A stretch of 64,000 nt of DNA from Mucilaginibacter sp. OK283 (lineage in GTDB: Bacteria > Bacteroidota > Bacteroidia > Sphingobacteriales > Sphingobacteriaceae): assembly GCF_900110415.1 (NCBI RefSeq), contig NZ_FODR01000008.1, positions 248,001-312,000 of the forward strand, given 5' to 3'. The notes beneath the pieces were generated by a model, which did no database searches, was not told where the DNA came from, and saw only the letters and a program-made list of their open reading frames with translations. Numbering within the stretch: the first letter of the stretch is position 1; each line of letters starts with the position of its first letter. Below, piece after piece: positions 42,313 through 53,000 of the stretch. The position numbers were made by a program, and so were the translations under genes.

Positions 42313-44604
42313 TTAAAAAGGATATCCTATTGCCAGGTTAAATACGCTCCTGTGCCAGTCAAGGTTCCATTGGGGCTCGCCGGGGCGAACGTATGGGGTG
42401 CGGAGCGGCACGCCCAGGTCTGTACGCAATACCAGTACCGTAATATCAAAGCGCAAACCAAAGCCAACATCAACCGCTATATCATTAATAAATTTCTTAC
42501 CAAAAGCCCCACCAGGCTGGCCTCTGTTTGAATTGAGCAGCCAGATATTACCGGCATCGGCAAACAATGCGCCGCGAACAATACTGAATAGTTTTGGCCG
42601 GTACTCAATGTTGGCTTCAAGCTTAATATCGCCAGATTCATCGGGGAAGAAATTATTCTGCGCCACGGTTGCTGTGGGGTTAAAGTGACCCGGACCAATT
42701 GACCTGGCCTGGAAACCCCGCAAACTATTAGGGCCGCCTATGAAAAACTGCTGACTGTAAGGTAGCTGTGTAGAATTTCCGTAAGGTAATCCTACACCAA
42801 CGATAACCCTGGACGCTATGGTACTGCTTGGCGCCGTTTTATGAAAATATCGAATTTCGTTTTCAAATTTTACATACTGATTAAAAGTGGCACCGAATAA
42901 CTTACGCACTTTACCTGCAGTTGTATCGGCACCGGTAATTAATCCGTACAAATTATTGGATAAACTTACCTTTCCGTTATAGTACATGGTGTTGGTTCGA
43001 TAGTCGTCAGTGGTGTTGGTATAGGTATAACTATAGCTTGGCCCCAATATCAATTGCTTATCAATAACATGCTTTAAAGCCGGGTTTGGCAATACTCCCG
43101 GATGCTTCACACCGCTTATGCTATCAAGGTATAGCTGGGATACACTCAAGGGGTTTACAAATGTAAAATTCAATACATTCAATTCATGGGTCCGATGCGC
43201 GTTTTCTTTCCAGTTGTAGCCAAATGTGGCATTGTATGAATTTAGGTTATAAAGCTTTTGCCTGTTAACAATGGTATAGCCCAAAGTTAAATTGGTATGC
43301 GGTATATAGGCATTATCGGCCCGGGGCTCAATAGGGCTAATAAATCGCGGCCACGACAAAGTGGTTTGAATACCAAACTGGTATACGTTAAAACCATTGT
43401 TGCCCCCTCCTACCTGTACATCAGAGCTACCAAAAAGTGTAACGCCCAACGCCTCGGCCCCCATAAAGGCGTTCCGGTGTTTCCAGCTCAGGTTTACCTG
43501 GGTACCGGTATAATTGGCAGATGTAGTGCGGCCCAGGATCTCAAATTGTAATGATTTACGCTTGTACGGCGTTAAAAAATAATACACATCCAGCTTAGGC
43601 GAATCGGGGGTTACATCTTCAAACCTGTTTTTTACAAATTTATAAGGGCCCAGGTTTACAAACCTGTTTAAGGAATTATTATGAACCGTCCGGCTGTAAA
43701 TATCATTAGGATGCAGCAATACCGTATTGGCAAATGCAAAGCTGCTGATGGTTTTTCGTCTTTCTACTATGTTATACCAGCGGTAATGTTTTGCTTTGTC
43801 GAGCATCAGCGAAGTATCTGTTAACGAATAATTGGGATACACATAAATATTCCGGATGGTGTAAACCTCCTTAGCCCGTTCAACGGTGCTGTTTTTTATT
43901 TTAACAAACAAGTCAACCTGGTGATTAGCCACAGTACTATCATACCTTACAATAATATCATCGGGCGAAAAAAAGAAAAAACCCTCCTCTTTTAATTTCG
44001 CGTCAATCCGCAGGCGCTCGTTTTTTATAACGTCAAGGTTAAACTTATCGCCCGGTTTCAACAATGTTTTGGCGGCCGTTCCGGCAATGGCCGTATCGGC
44101 ATCCTCGCCTTCTTTAGGAAATCCCACTTTCCTGATCTTATAAGAAGGGCCTGCATACACGGTATACACTGCCTTAGCTGTTTTGCCTTTGCTAACCGTA
44201 TCACCATTAACCTGCGCCTGAAAATAGCTTATATTTTGCATACGGTTTTGGAGTATGCTGCCATTTTTATCGACATCTACCGCGCTTATCAAAACCGGCG
44301 GCTCGCCAAATTTGGTATTAAGCCAATGTGCAAGGCCTTTTGTTTTTTTTGTTTTGGTGATGTTGTAGATATATAGTTTTACCCTCAGTCCTAAAACAGA
44401 TCCATTAGGATAAGGCCTCAGCAACGATGTTAAATCGTCGGTAATTAAGTCCCGGTCACTTTTGCTGATCGAATCTTTATCGGCAATTTTAACCTCGCTA
44501 CCCGTATACAATTTTTGACCAGGCGCAAGGTATTTTGTATTACTACAGGCGTTCAGTAAAACAGTTAATATTAATATCAATATATATCTTAAATGTTTGC
44601 TCAT
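42313..44604 (-). CDS. tamL: TamL-type BamA/TamA-family outer-membrane protein
   Basis: A 763-residue Omp85-superfamily protein. A lipobox LLNAC lipidates Cys20, the feature distinguishing Bacteroidota TamL from classical TamA. Residues about 30-350 hold POTRA-like periplasmic repeats; about 380-763 form the 16-stranded beta-barrel, ending in LAIGYPF. It is expected to work with TamB. Its start is 4 bp after the tamB stop (same strand), an operon. Confidence 0.88.
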   Translation of the reverse strand: MSKHLRYILILILTVLLNACSNTKYLAPGQKLYTGSEVKIADKDSISKSDRDLITDDLTSLLRPYPNGSVLGLRVKLYIYNITKTKKTKGLAHWLNTKFGEPPVLISAVDVDKNGSILQNRMQNISYFQAQVNGDTVSKGKTAKAVYTVYAGPSYKIRKVGFPKEGEDADTAIAGTAAKTLLKPGDKFNLDVIKNERLRIDAKLKEEGFFFFSPDDIIVRYDSTVANHQVDLFVKIKNSTVERAKEVYTIRNIYVYPNYSLTDTSLMLDKAKHYRWYNIVERRKTISSFAFANTVLLHPNDIYSRTVHNNSLNRFVNLGPYKFVKNRFEDVTPDSPKLDVYYFLTPYKRKSLQFEILGRTTSANYTGTQVNLSWKHRNAFMGAEALGVTLFGSSDVQVGGGNNGFNVYQFGIQTTLSWPRFISPIEPRADNAYIPHTNLTLGYTIVNRQKLYNLNSYNATFGYNWKENAHRTHELNVLNFTFVNPLSVSQLYLDSISGVKHPGVLPNPALKHVIDKQLILGPSYSYTYTNTTDDYRTNTMYYNGKVSLSNNLYGLITGADTTAGKVRKLFGATFNQYVKFENEIRYFHKTAPSSTIASRVIVGVGLPYGNSTQLPYSQQFFIGGPNSLRGFQARSIGPGHFNPTATVAQNNFFPDESGDIKLEANIEYRPKLFSIVRGALFADAGNIWLLNSNRGQPGGAFGKKFINDIAVDVGFGLRFDITVLVLRTDLGVPLRTPYVRPGEPQWNLDWHRSVFNLAIGYPF

Positions 44605-44608
44605 GGGC

Positions 44609-47600
44609 TTAGCTTGTAGGTGTATTTTGTGCTTTTTCGGCGGCTGCTTTATCGGCGGCCTCTTTGGCTTTATCTTTTTCCTTTTGTTCCTGCCTGTACT
44701 TGCGGCGTAATGCTTTTTCTTCTTCAGTACGCTTACGGAAGATTTCCCTGAAACGGTTATAATCTACGGTTAGCGTAAAGCCCAAACCTGTTTCAATAAC
44801 CTGGCCCTGTATCACAATAAATTCGTCCTTACGGTAGGCGCGTAACGCATAACGGCCATCCTTGCTCAGTTTATAACCCACCGAAACATCACCGGCAATG
44901 TTGGTGGCTTTTTGCCCCTGCTGTGCGCCTTCAAGGTTAAAATTATTACCTACGGATACCGTGAGCCTGTCGTTCAGGAAACGTTTGGATAGGCCAACGT
45001 TTAAATCGGTACGGTTTGTTGCCGTACCTGATGAATAATCCTCGCCCGATGTTAATCCAAAATTCAGGTCAACGCCCGAGATCAGGCTCCCGGCGAGTTT
45101 ATTCAACTGGTCTGATAACAAGCTGCTCACGCTATTGCGGATGGCACCTTCAACGCCACCACCGCCACCCTGGCTTTGCAGTGGGTTATCCCCAATAAAG
45201 TGGCCCAGCACCAGTACACCCAATACTTGTTTATTAAGCTCGTTAGGGTCCTGCCTTACCTGGGCAAGCCGCGTATTAACGTTGTTTACTACATCTGATG
45301 ATACGGTGTTAGTACCTTCGGGCAACACAATATCAAAGCTGATATCTGGCGTTAACAGCTGATTTTTAAGGCTCAGGTTAACATTAAATGGCAGCTTCTG
45401 CTTATACATCACCGAATTATCATTTGCTGATAGCTGATTTTCAACTAGGTCTATCGGGGGCACGTTTGCTACATATACCGCTGTCAAATCAATGTTAGCG
45501 CTGGTGGGGTCACCTGTCCACACAATGGTGCTGCCCTTTTTAAACTGGAAGGTGCGCTTTACGGTAGCATACGCCAGGTTGTATGAACCCGAATTAACCA
45601 CATAAGTACCCGTTAAATTTATTTTCCCACTCGGGTCAATGCCGCCGTTTAAATTGGCTTCGCCCTTCAGATGCACTATATCGCCATTGCGTTCGTCAAC
45701 CACAATAGTGAAAGCTGCGTCCTTATCTATTTTTATATTGGCCGATACATCCAGCCCTTTTACATCCGCTTTTTTGAGCGAATCCAACTGCCTGGCCAAC
45801 AGTATCGAATCCAGCTTTGGCGCATTTTGATCAATAGCTTCAACTACGCCCGCCCTGTCCTCAATACCCGGATCGGTAGTTGGCAGCACAAAGGTCATGT
45901 CTGTTTTGGGGTTTACTGTAAGGGTGGCATCAACCACGGGCTTTATCATATTGCCGCGGATGGTGATGCGGCTATCGATATAAAGCTTACCGTAAAAAAG
46001 TTTATTATCTGCCTGGGTAGAGTTTACGGCCCTGAAATTATTGGAGTTGATATCCAGGCCGAAAGCAAAGTCGGTATAGTTTTTTGTGTACACGCTGCCG
46101 GTAACAATAGCCTTGTTCCCGGTTGAATCAACCAGAGTAAAATCATTAAAACGGATACCCTGGTCATTAAAAGTAATGCTCTCCTTAGGCATGGTAAAAT
46201 AGGAGTTGAGCATAGCAACATTAAAACCCACTTTGTTAAAATTAACATCGCCGCGAATTGACGGAGCTGTAGTTGTTCCTGATATTTTTAACTGACCGCT
46301 GATGATACCGGATGCGTTTCGGATATTGCCAAATGCAAAACCTTCGATGCTTTTCATGTTTAAGGTTACAATGTTCAGGTTAAGATCAAACTTACTTTCC
46401 GGATTGGTATAGTAAATGCCATCTAATTTAACCTGGTTCCCTTTGCCCGTAATATCCACATTGGCGGCGTAAGCATCGGCCGTTTGGTTATTTACCTTTA
46501 AGGCAATATTACCTACGGTATCTCCTTTAAAATTAAAATCGTTAATGTTGATTGCTGCAGTAAATACCGGCGAAGCCTGGAAATTACTAATCTCCGCATC
46601 TCCGTTAATAACGCCCCCTACCTGCAGGCTATCCTGTTTGGCCATTTTGGCAAGGCCCTCTATTTTAAAATTGCTGAACTTAACATCAACCGGCGCATTC
46701 ATTTCCTGCGTTTTGCTATTAATGCTAAGCACCTGGTTATTGTTGGTTATAGTAAAATTATGGGCTAATATTCCTTTCGGCCCGTATTGCAAAAAGTTAT
46801 CGGCATTAACCGCCCATGGCATATAATCTAATAAAAGGCCATCGGGGTTAAAGCTAAACCGGTATTCATCTGGCAAAACACTCAAGGCGCCTGCTACACG
46901 AAAACGCTCTTTTTTTGCAACATCCTTTACCTGTAAGCTTACGCCCAGCTTATTGTTTTGGGCGCTGCCCGATAGGCTGGTATACAACAAATCAACCGAC
47001 GAGCCAACTTTAACTTCATCTACAGATAGATTATAATTAAGCGCATTGTTGCCTGTATTTATTTTTAGGTTTCCCTTGTTAATGGTATTGGTACCGTAAA
47101 CCACTTTTGGTATCGATCCGTTTACAATCAGTTCGCCGCTATCGCTATTAAAACTACCTTTTAACAGTACCGGGTCAAGTTGTTTTAAATCGGGGGCAAA
47201 CTGGGTAAGCAAAGGTGTTTTAACCAGTTTAGTATCAAACACAAATTGCTGCGGCGAATATTTGGCGGCTACGGCAGGTTTAACTTTGCCTGTTTTAACC
47301 AATTTACCTTTTGCATCCTTTTTGGTAATGGCCACTTGCTGCCCACCGGCAATGGCGGTATTAAAGTATTTATTAATTACATCCTGCACAGCATCGCCAA
47401 CCCGGGTAAGCTTGTATTTACCGGCCATGTGGGCACTCAATACGGGCGTTGTTAAGCGCAGGGTGCTGCTATCGGCATTAGCGGTAGATATAAGGCTTAT
47501 TGTATCCAATTTTATGCGTTGGGTTCCGTTTACCACCAGCAAATCGGTAGCCTCAACATCGGCGTTCAGGTAATCAGGATCGGCGGTTGGCACATCAGCC

Positions 47601-49783
47601 TCTATCTTGCCATGAAAGCGCATTTCGCCCGTTGTAAAATTAAGTTTCTTAAGGTTGATGCTGTCAACGGTTAACGTGCCCGAAGCCGAAGGATATTTTT
47701 TATTCAGATTGGCTTTGGCATCCAGGCTAAAATCAATATTAGGGTCCTTCATCCGGGCCATAGCGGTGTAAGCCCCATTGTGCGAACTGCCTTTTAAAAC
47801 CAGGTTTTTATAGGTATAACCTTTTACGTACGCATTGGCCAGGTTACCGTCAAACTTGATATTGGCCGTTTTAGGGTCAAGGCCATAACCATCCACATTA
47901 GCAGTTAAAGTAATTTTACCTACGGTTTGCGGTTGTTTGGTAAGCGCACCTACATTTAGCTCGTTAACTTTAATATTGGCCTTATAACTCGCCTTTTGCT
48001 TGTTTTGTAAGTTTTTTACCGACACAATAACATCCGCGGCACCAAGGCTCGATCTCAAACCCAGTTTGGTGTTAAAAGTATACATCCCGCCTTTAAAGTT
48101 CCCCTTCAGGTTCATATTTTCGGGAATAGTTACGTTTTCGGGGATGCTGCCTGCCGGTGCCAGTTTGGCAATATCGGCACGGCTGGTGTTAAAGTCATTT
48201 ATGGTAACATCAAAATAGGTCTTATTTATATCGGGCAGGCCTTTAAGCTTTGCCGATGCTTTAATGCGGGTGTTGCTTAGTCCGGCAATATCAAGGCTGG
48301 GGATATCCAGGTTATTTACCTGCCCCCTTACTTTGCCGTTTATTTTAAATACAGCCCCCGGCGATGATTTAAATGGTTCCATGGAAGCCATTGTGGGCAT
48401 CAATAGTAGCACATCTTTTAACCCCAGGCGGCTGCCGTTCAAATCGGCATTAATGCCTAATGAGCCAACGTTTTTACTGATAGCAGCAATAGAAGGATAG
48501 CGCACCTGTACCGATTTTTGCAACGTGGTTTGCGGCGTTTGCAACAGCAGGTCATTCATATAGGCATTGGTGGGCCCATAAAAAAATGCTGTATGAAACT
48601 TATTGATCTTTAACCCGCTTTTTTCTGCAAAGGAAAAGCTGTTGATTTTTCCCGAAATAGTATCCGGATTATAGGAAATATTTTCGGCATTGGCATTAAG
48701 GTTGCGGATATCCATATGCGCATAATCCAGGCCCCTGGCTATAGCCTTTTGCGCGTTATTATCAAACTTAACGTTATTGTTGATTAAGCTGATCTTTCCT
48801 AAAGTAACCGCCCAGCGCGATGACTGCGGCGAGGCCACCAGCGTATCCAGTTTTTTTGCGGTTTTGATAATGGCTTTGGCTACAGTTTGGGGCTTGGCAA
48901 AGCTAAAAGCTGCTTTAGTATCATTCAGTTCAATGTCTTTAATGCCTACTTTCTGGTGTTTAAGATCTACCTTATTCATCTCCACAAAAAGCTTATTCAA
49001 ACTGATATTAGCCGTCATTTCGCTGCTTTGGTAATCAACTTTTATTTTAGACAGATCTACCTGGCCTAAATTTAAATCCAGGTTCAGGGGTTGTACCGCG
49101 GTATCAACTTTGGCTGCCTGTGCTATTGAAGATCCTGCCGGTGTTTGAATGATGCGTGCATTTACGCCCGACAAAGTAATTTTGGGTATGGTAAACTTCA
49201 TTTTATCCATATCAAAATCCTTTATCCGGGTATCAAAATGGCCAAGGAGGAACTTCACATCGTTGCCTGTAGTCAAATCCTTGTATTTTACATTGATCCT
49301 GTCCAGGTTCACATTATCAACAGAAAATTTCATGGTAGAGGTTGTATCCTCAGGCTTAACTTCTTTTTTTTGTTCGCCTGCGAATGCCTTGATAATGTAA
49401 TCGAAATTAAAAACACTGTCAGCGCCACGGTTTATGTTGACTGTGATGCCTTGCAGGTTAATTTCATTAACTTCTACCTGGTTGTGCAACAGCTTAAGCA
49501 TGCTGATATCCACCTTTAATTTTTCGCCGGCTATAAGGGTGTCTTTCTTCTGATCTTCAAAGTATACATCTTCCAACACCAGCAGCTTAGGAAGGCCGAG
49601 GCTGATGTGCCCTATTTTAACTTTAGTGTGGATTTTGTTTTGTAAAAAAGTTACCGCTTTATTTTTTGCAAAATTTTGCACGGCGGGCACCTGTATCAAA
49701 ATAACTACAAGGACAACCAGTAAAACTACACTCACCAGTATCCAAAGTATCGTTTTGAGGGTTATTCGTAGTATTTTTTTCAA
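44609..49783 (-). CDS. tamB: Translocation and assembly module protein TamB
   Basis: A 1724-residue inner-membrane-anchored, periplasm-spanning protein from the TTG start chosen here. One helix (about 10-35) is followed by long beta-rich repeats; the DUF490/TamB domain is near the C-terminus (about 1330-1690). It would bridge to TamL and support outer-membrane protein or lipid transport. A longer frame from ATG 49957 reads through a palindromic repeat to give residues such as APPNPPRKGG, so it is unlikely. From TTG the N-terminus is MKKILRITLK, a typical signal-anchor start. Confidence 0.88.
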   Translation of the reverse strand: MKKILRITLKTILWILVSVVLLVVLVVILIQVPAVQNFAKNKAVTFLQNKIHTKVKIGHISLGLPKLLVLEDVYFEDQKKDTLIAGEKLKVDISMLKLLHNQVEVNEINLQGITVNINRGADSVFNFDYIIKAFAGEQKKEVKPEDTTSTMKFSVDNVNLDRINVKYKDLTTGNDVKFLLGHFDTRIKDFDMDKMKFTIPKITLSGVNARIIQTPAGSSIAQAAKVDTAVQPLNLDLNLGQVDLSKIKVDYQSSEMTANISLNKLFVEMNKVDLKHQKVGIKDIELNDTKAAFSFAKPQTVAKAIIKTAKKLDTLVASPQSSRWAVTLGKISLINNNVKFDNNAQKAIARGLDYAHMDIRNLNANAENISYNPDTISGKINSFSFAEKSGLKINKFHTAFFYGPTNAYMNDLLLQTPQTTLQKSVQVRYPSIAAISKNVGSLGINADLNGSRLGLKDVLLLMPTMASMEPFKSSPGAVFKINGKVRGQVNNLDIPSLDIAGLSNTRIKASAKLKGLPDINKTYFDVTINDFNTSRADIAKLAPAGSIPENVTIPENMNLKGNFKGGMYTFNTKLGLRSSLGAADVIVSVKNLQNKQKASYKANIKVNELNVGALTKQPQTVGKITLTANVDGYGLDPKTANIKFDGNLANAYVKGYTYKNLVLKGSSHNGAYTAMARMKDPNIDFSLDAKANLNKKYPSASGTLTVDSINLKKLNFTTGEMRFHGKIEADVPTADPDYLNADVEATDLLVVNGTQRIKLDTISLISTANADSSTLRLTTPVLSAHMAGKYKLTRVGDAVQDVINKYFNTAIAGGQQVAITKKDAKGKLVKTGKVKPAVAAKYSPQQFVFDTKLVKTPLLTQFAPDLKQLDPVLLKGSFNSDSGELIVNGSIPKVVYGTNTINKGNLKINTGNNALNYNLSVDEVKVGSSVDLLYTSLSGSAQNNKLGVSLQVKDVAKKERFRVAGALSVLPDEYRFSFNPDGLLLDYMPWAVNADNFLQYGPKGILAHNFTITNNNQVLSINSKTQEMNAPVDVKFSNFKIEGLAKMAKQDSLQVGGVINGDAEISNFQASPVFTAAININDFNFKGDTVGNIALKVNNQTADAYAANVDITGKGNQVKLDGIYYTNPESKFDLNLNIVTLNMKSIEGFAFGNIRNASGIISGQLKISGTTTAPSIRGDVNFNKVGFNVAMLNSYFTMPKESITFNDQGIRFNDFTLVDSTGNKAIVTGSVYTKNYTDFAFGLDINSNNFRAVNSTQADNKLFYGKLYIDSRITIRGNMIKPVVDATLTVNPKTDMTFVLPTTDPGIEDRAGVVEAIDQNAPKLDSILLARQLDSLKKADVKGLDVSANIKIDKDAAFTIVVDERNGDIVHLKGEANLNGGIDPSGKINLTGTYVVNSGSYNLAYATVKRTFQFKKGSTIVWTGDPTSANIDLTAVYVANVPPIDLVENQLSANDNSVMYKQKLPFNVNLSLKNQLLTPDISFDIVLPEGTNTVSSDVVNNVNTRLAQVRQDPNELNKQVLGVLVLGHFIGDNPLQSQGGGGGVEGAIRNSVSSLLSDQLNKLAGSLISGVDLNFGLTSGEDYSSGTATNRTDLNVGLSKRFLNDRLTVSVGNNFNLEGAQQGQKATNIAGDVSVGYKLSKDGRYALRAYRKDEFIVIQGQVIETGLGFTLTVDYNRFREIFRKRTEEEKALRRKYRQEQKEKDKAKEAADKAAAEKAQNTPTS

Positions 49784-49797
49784 TTGTATTAATTTTT

Positions 49798-49832
49798 CAA
49801 AGGTGAAGATCGATGCGCTTAATATAGTCAAA
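49798..49832 (-). promoter_or_regulatory. Near-consensus tamB promoter
   Basis: On the minus strand CACCTTTG at 49805-49798 is one base off TAnnTTTG, with TTTG at 49832-49829 and 23 bp between. It ends 14 bp before the proposed TTG start. Confidence 0.4.
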
Positions 49833-49847
49833 TAATGTGCTAAAGTC

Positions 49848-49938
49848 AGCCCGGCCCCCTCTAAATCTCCCCCGGTAGGGGAGACTTTAATAAAATGCGT
49901 TAGAAGCCCTCCCTTCCGGGGAGGGTTGGGAGGGGCTT
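49848..49938. repeat. CCCTCCC-type palindromic repeat inside the long tamB frame
   Basis: GCCCCCTCTAAATCTCCCCC at 49854-49873 and GGGGAGGGTTGGGAGGGGC at 49918-49936 form an imperfect inverted repeat with two more short palindromes (CCCCGGTAGGGG, CCCTTCCGGGGAGGG) inside. The same type is widespread in this phylum. It is non-coding if the TTG start of tamB is right. Confidence 0.75.
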
Positions 49939-49978
49939 TTGTTTTTTCAACACTCAACCCTGCGAACTTGTTTTTTAA

Positions 49979-49986
49979 TAACTTTG
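49979..49986 (+). promoter_or_regulatory. -7 box for dnaE
   Basis: TAACTTTG matches TAnnTTTG exactly and ends 33 bp before the dnaE ATG. The -33 element is not clear. Confidence 0.4.
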
Positions 49987-50019
49987 TATTTCTACAGATT
50001 TTGTTGAAACGGATTTACT

Positions 50020-53000
50020 ATGCCAGATTTTTCTCACTTACACGTTCATACCCAGTTCTCGTTACTTGATGGTGCCGCCGACATCTCTAAACTGTACAAA
50101 AAGGCCGCAGCTGACGGGATGAAAGCCCTGGCCATTACCGATCATGGAAACATGTTTGGTGTATTTAAATTTGTGGCCGAGGCAGGTAAACACAATGTAA
50201 AACCCATTGTGGGCTGCGAATTTTACGTGGTTGATGACAGGCATAAGAAAACTTTTACCAAGGAAAAAAAAGACATCCGCCGCCACCAGCTGATGCTGGC
50301 CAAAAATCCCGAAGGTTATAAAAACCTGGTCAAACTGTGTTCATACGGCTACATGGAAGGCCTTTACAGCAAGTGGCCCCGTATTGATAAAGAACTGATT
50401 TTAAAACATCATAAAGGCATTATCGCCACCACCTGTTGTATTGGCGCATCGGTGCCCCAGGCTATATTAAGGGATACCCCCGAAGCCGCAGAAACCGAGT
50501 TTAAATGGTGGCTTGATTTGTTTGGCGAAGATTATTACATCGAACTGCAGCGCCATGATATTCCCGACCAAAACACCGTAAATAAAGTACTGCTGGAGTA
50601 CGCGAAAAAATATAATGTAAAGGTAATTTGCTCCAACGATTCGCATTATGTAGATCAGCAAGACTCCAATGCGCATGATATTTTGCTTTGTGTGAACACC
50701 GGCGATATGCAAAGCACGCCAATTGCTACCGATGAGGAAGGCGGCCGTGGCTATCGGTTTGGTTTCCCTAACGACCAGTTTTATTTTAAAACCCAGCAGG
50801 AAATGAGCCACCTGTTTAAAGACCTGCCCGAATCATTGGATAACACCAACGAGATTGTGGACAAGGTGGAAGTTTTAAAGCTTAAACGGGATATCCTGTT
50901 ACCCAATTACGTAATACCCGAAGAGTTTAAAATTCACAATACCGGTGATGCCGATACACTGAACCAGTGGGAATACCTGAAGCACCTTACCTTTATGGGT
51001 GCCAAGGAACGTTATATTGATATATCGCCCGAAACTGAAGAGCGCATTAACTTTGAGTTGTTCACCATCAGAACGATGGGTTTTGCCGGCTACTTTTTAA
51101 TTGTGGCCGACTTTATAAAAGCGGGCCGGGATATGGGTGTATTCATAGGTCCGGGCCGTGGTTCGGCAGCGGGATCGGTGGTAGCCTATTGTACCGGGAT
51201 CACCAACATCGACCCGATGAAGTACAACCTCCTGTTCGAGAGGTTCCTGAATCCCGACCGTAAATCGATGCCCGATATTGATACGGACTTTGACGATGCA
51301 GGCCGCCAAAAGGTTATTGATTACGTGGTAGATAAGTATGGCAAAAACCAGGTAGCACAGATCATCACTTACGGCTCGATGGCTGCCCGTACCAGTATCC
51401 AGGATGTGGGGCGTGTATTGGATATGCCGCTATCCGAAATGAACTTAATTAAAAAGCTGGTACCCGATACACTGGGCATTACCCTAAAAGATGCTATTGA
51501 ACAGGTACCCGAGCTTAAAGAGATATTAAATGGCAACGATTTGCGCAGCCAGGTACTGCGCGAAGCTGCCAAGCTGGAAGGTTCGGTACGTAATACCGGC
51601 GTACACGCGGCGGGCATCATCATTGCCCCATATGACTTGACTGATATTGTTCCGGTAGCCGTTGCCAAAGACTCCGACCTGTTGGTTACCCAGTATGATG
51701 GCCGTGTAATTGAAGATGCAGGTGTAATTAAGATGGACTTTTTGGGCCTTAAAACCCTTACCATTATTAAAGATGCGCTCCGGATGATCAAACAAAATCA
51801 TGGTGTACACATCGATATTGATTACATCCCGCTTGATGATTTGCAAACTTATGAGCTTTACCAGCGTGGCGATACCAATGGTACTTTCCAGTTTGAAAGT
51901 GATGGTATGCAAATGTACCTGCGCGAGCTTAAGCCCGATAAGTTTGAGGATTTAATTGCCATGAACGCCCTGTACCGGCCAGGCCCGATTGAGTACATCC
52001 CCAACTTTATTTCCCGTAAACACGGCCGCGAACCTATCGTGTTCGATTTGCCCGACATGGAGGAATACCTGGGCGAAACCTATGGTATTACCGTATACCA
52101 GGAGCAGGTGATGCTTTTATCGCAAAAGCTGGCCGGCTTTAGCAAGGGTGATGCCGACGTTTTGCGTAAGGCCATGGGTAAAAAGCAAATTGAGGTACTC
52201 AACAAAATGGAGGCCCAGTTTATGGATGGCGCTATGGCCAAAGGTCACCCCAAAGATAAGCTGACCAAAATATGGACCGATTGGAAGGCCTTTGCGCAGT
52301 ACGCGTTCAATAAATCGCACTCCACCTGTTATGCTTTCGTAGCCTATCAAACAGCTTATTTAAAAGCGCATTATCCGTCCGAGTACATGGCAGCGGTTTT
52401 AAACAACCAAAACAACATGGAAAAGATCACCTTTTTTATGGAGGAGTGCCGGCGGATGGGTGTAGAGGTTTTAGGCCCGGATATTAATGAGTCGGACATG
52501 GCGTTTGCTGTGAACAAAAAAGGCCAGGTACGCTTTGGATTAACCGGCGTTAAAGGTGTGGGCGATAAAGCGGTTGAAAGTATTATTGAGGAACGGGTTG
52601 CCAACGGACCTTACGTATCTGTTTATGACTTTGCCCGCCGGTCGAACACCCGTAGCGTAAACCGAAAATCATACGAAAACCTGGTTTACGGCGGCGCCTT
52701 TGACGAGTTTGGCTATAACCGCGCCCAGTTTTTTGCAAAAACAGATGTTGGTGTATTAACTGGTATTGAACGCCTTACCAAATACGCCAATGATTACCAG
52801 AATGTGCAAAGCAGCTCACAATCATCGCTATTTGGTGGCTCGGTAGCATCATATGTACCTGAACCGGCCATGCCCGAGGCTGAAGAATGGCCATTGATAG
52901 AGAAGCTGAAATACGAAAAAACGGTGATCGGAATTTACCTCACCGGCCACCCGCTGGATAACTATAAGGTAGAACTTGACCGCTTTTGCAACAGCACCAT

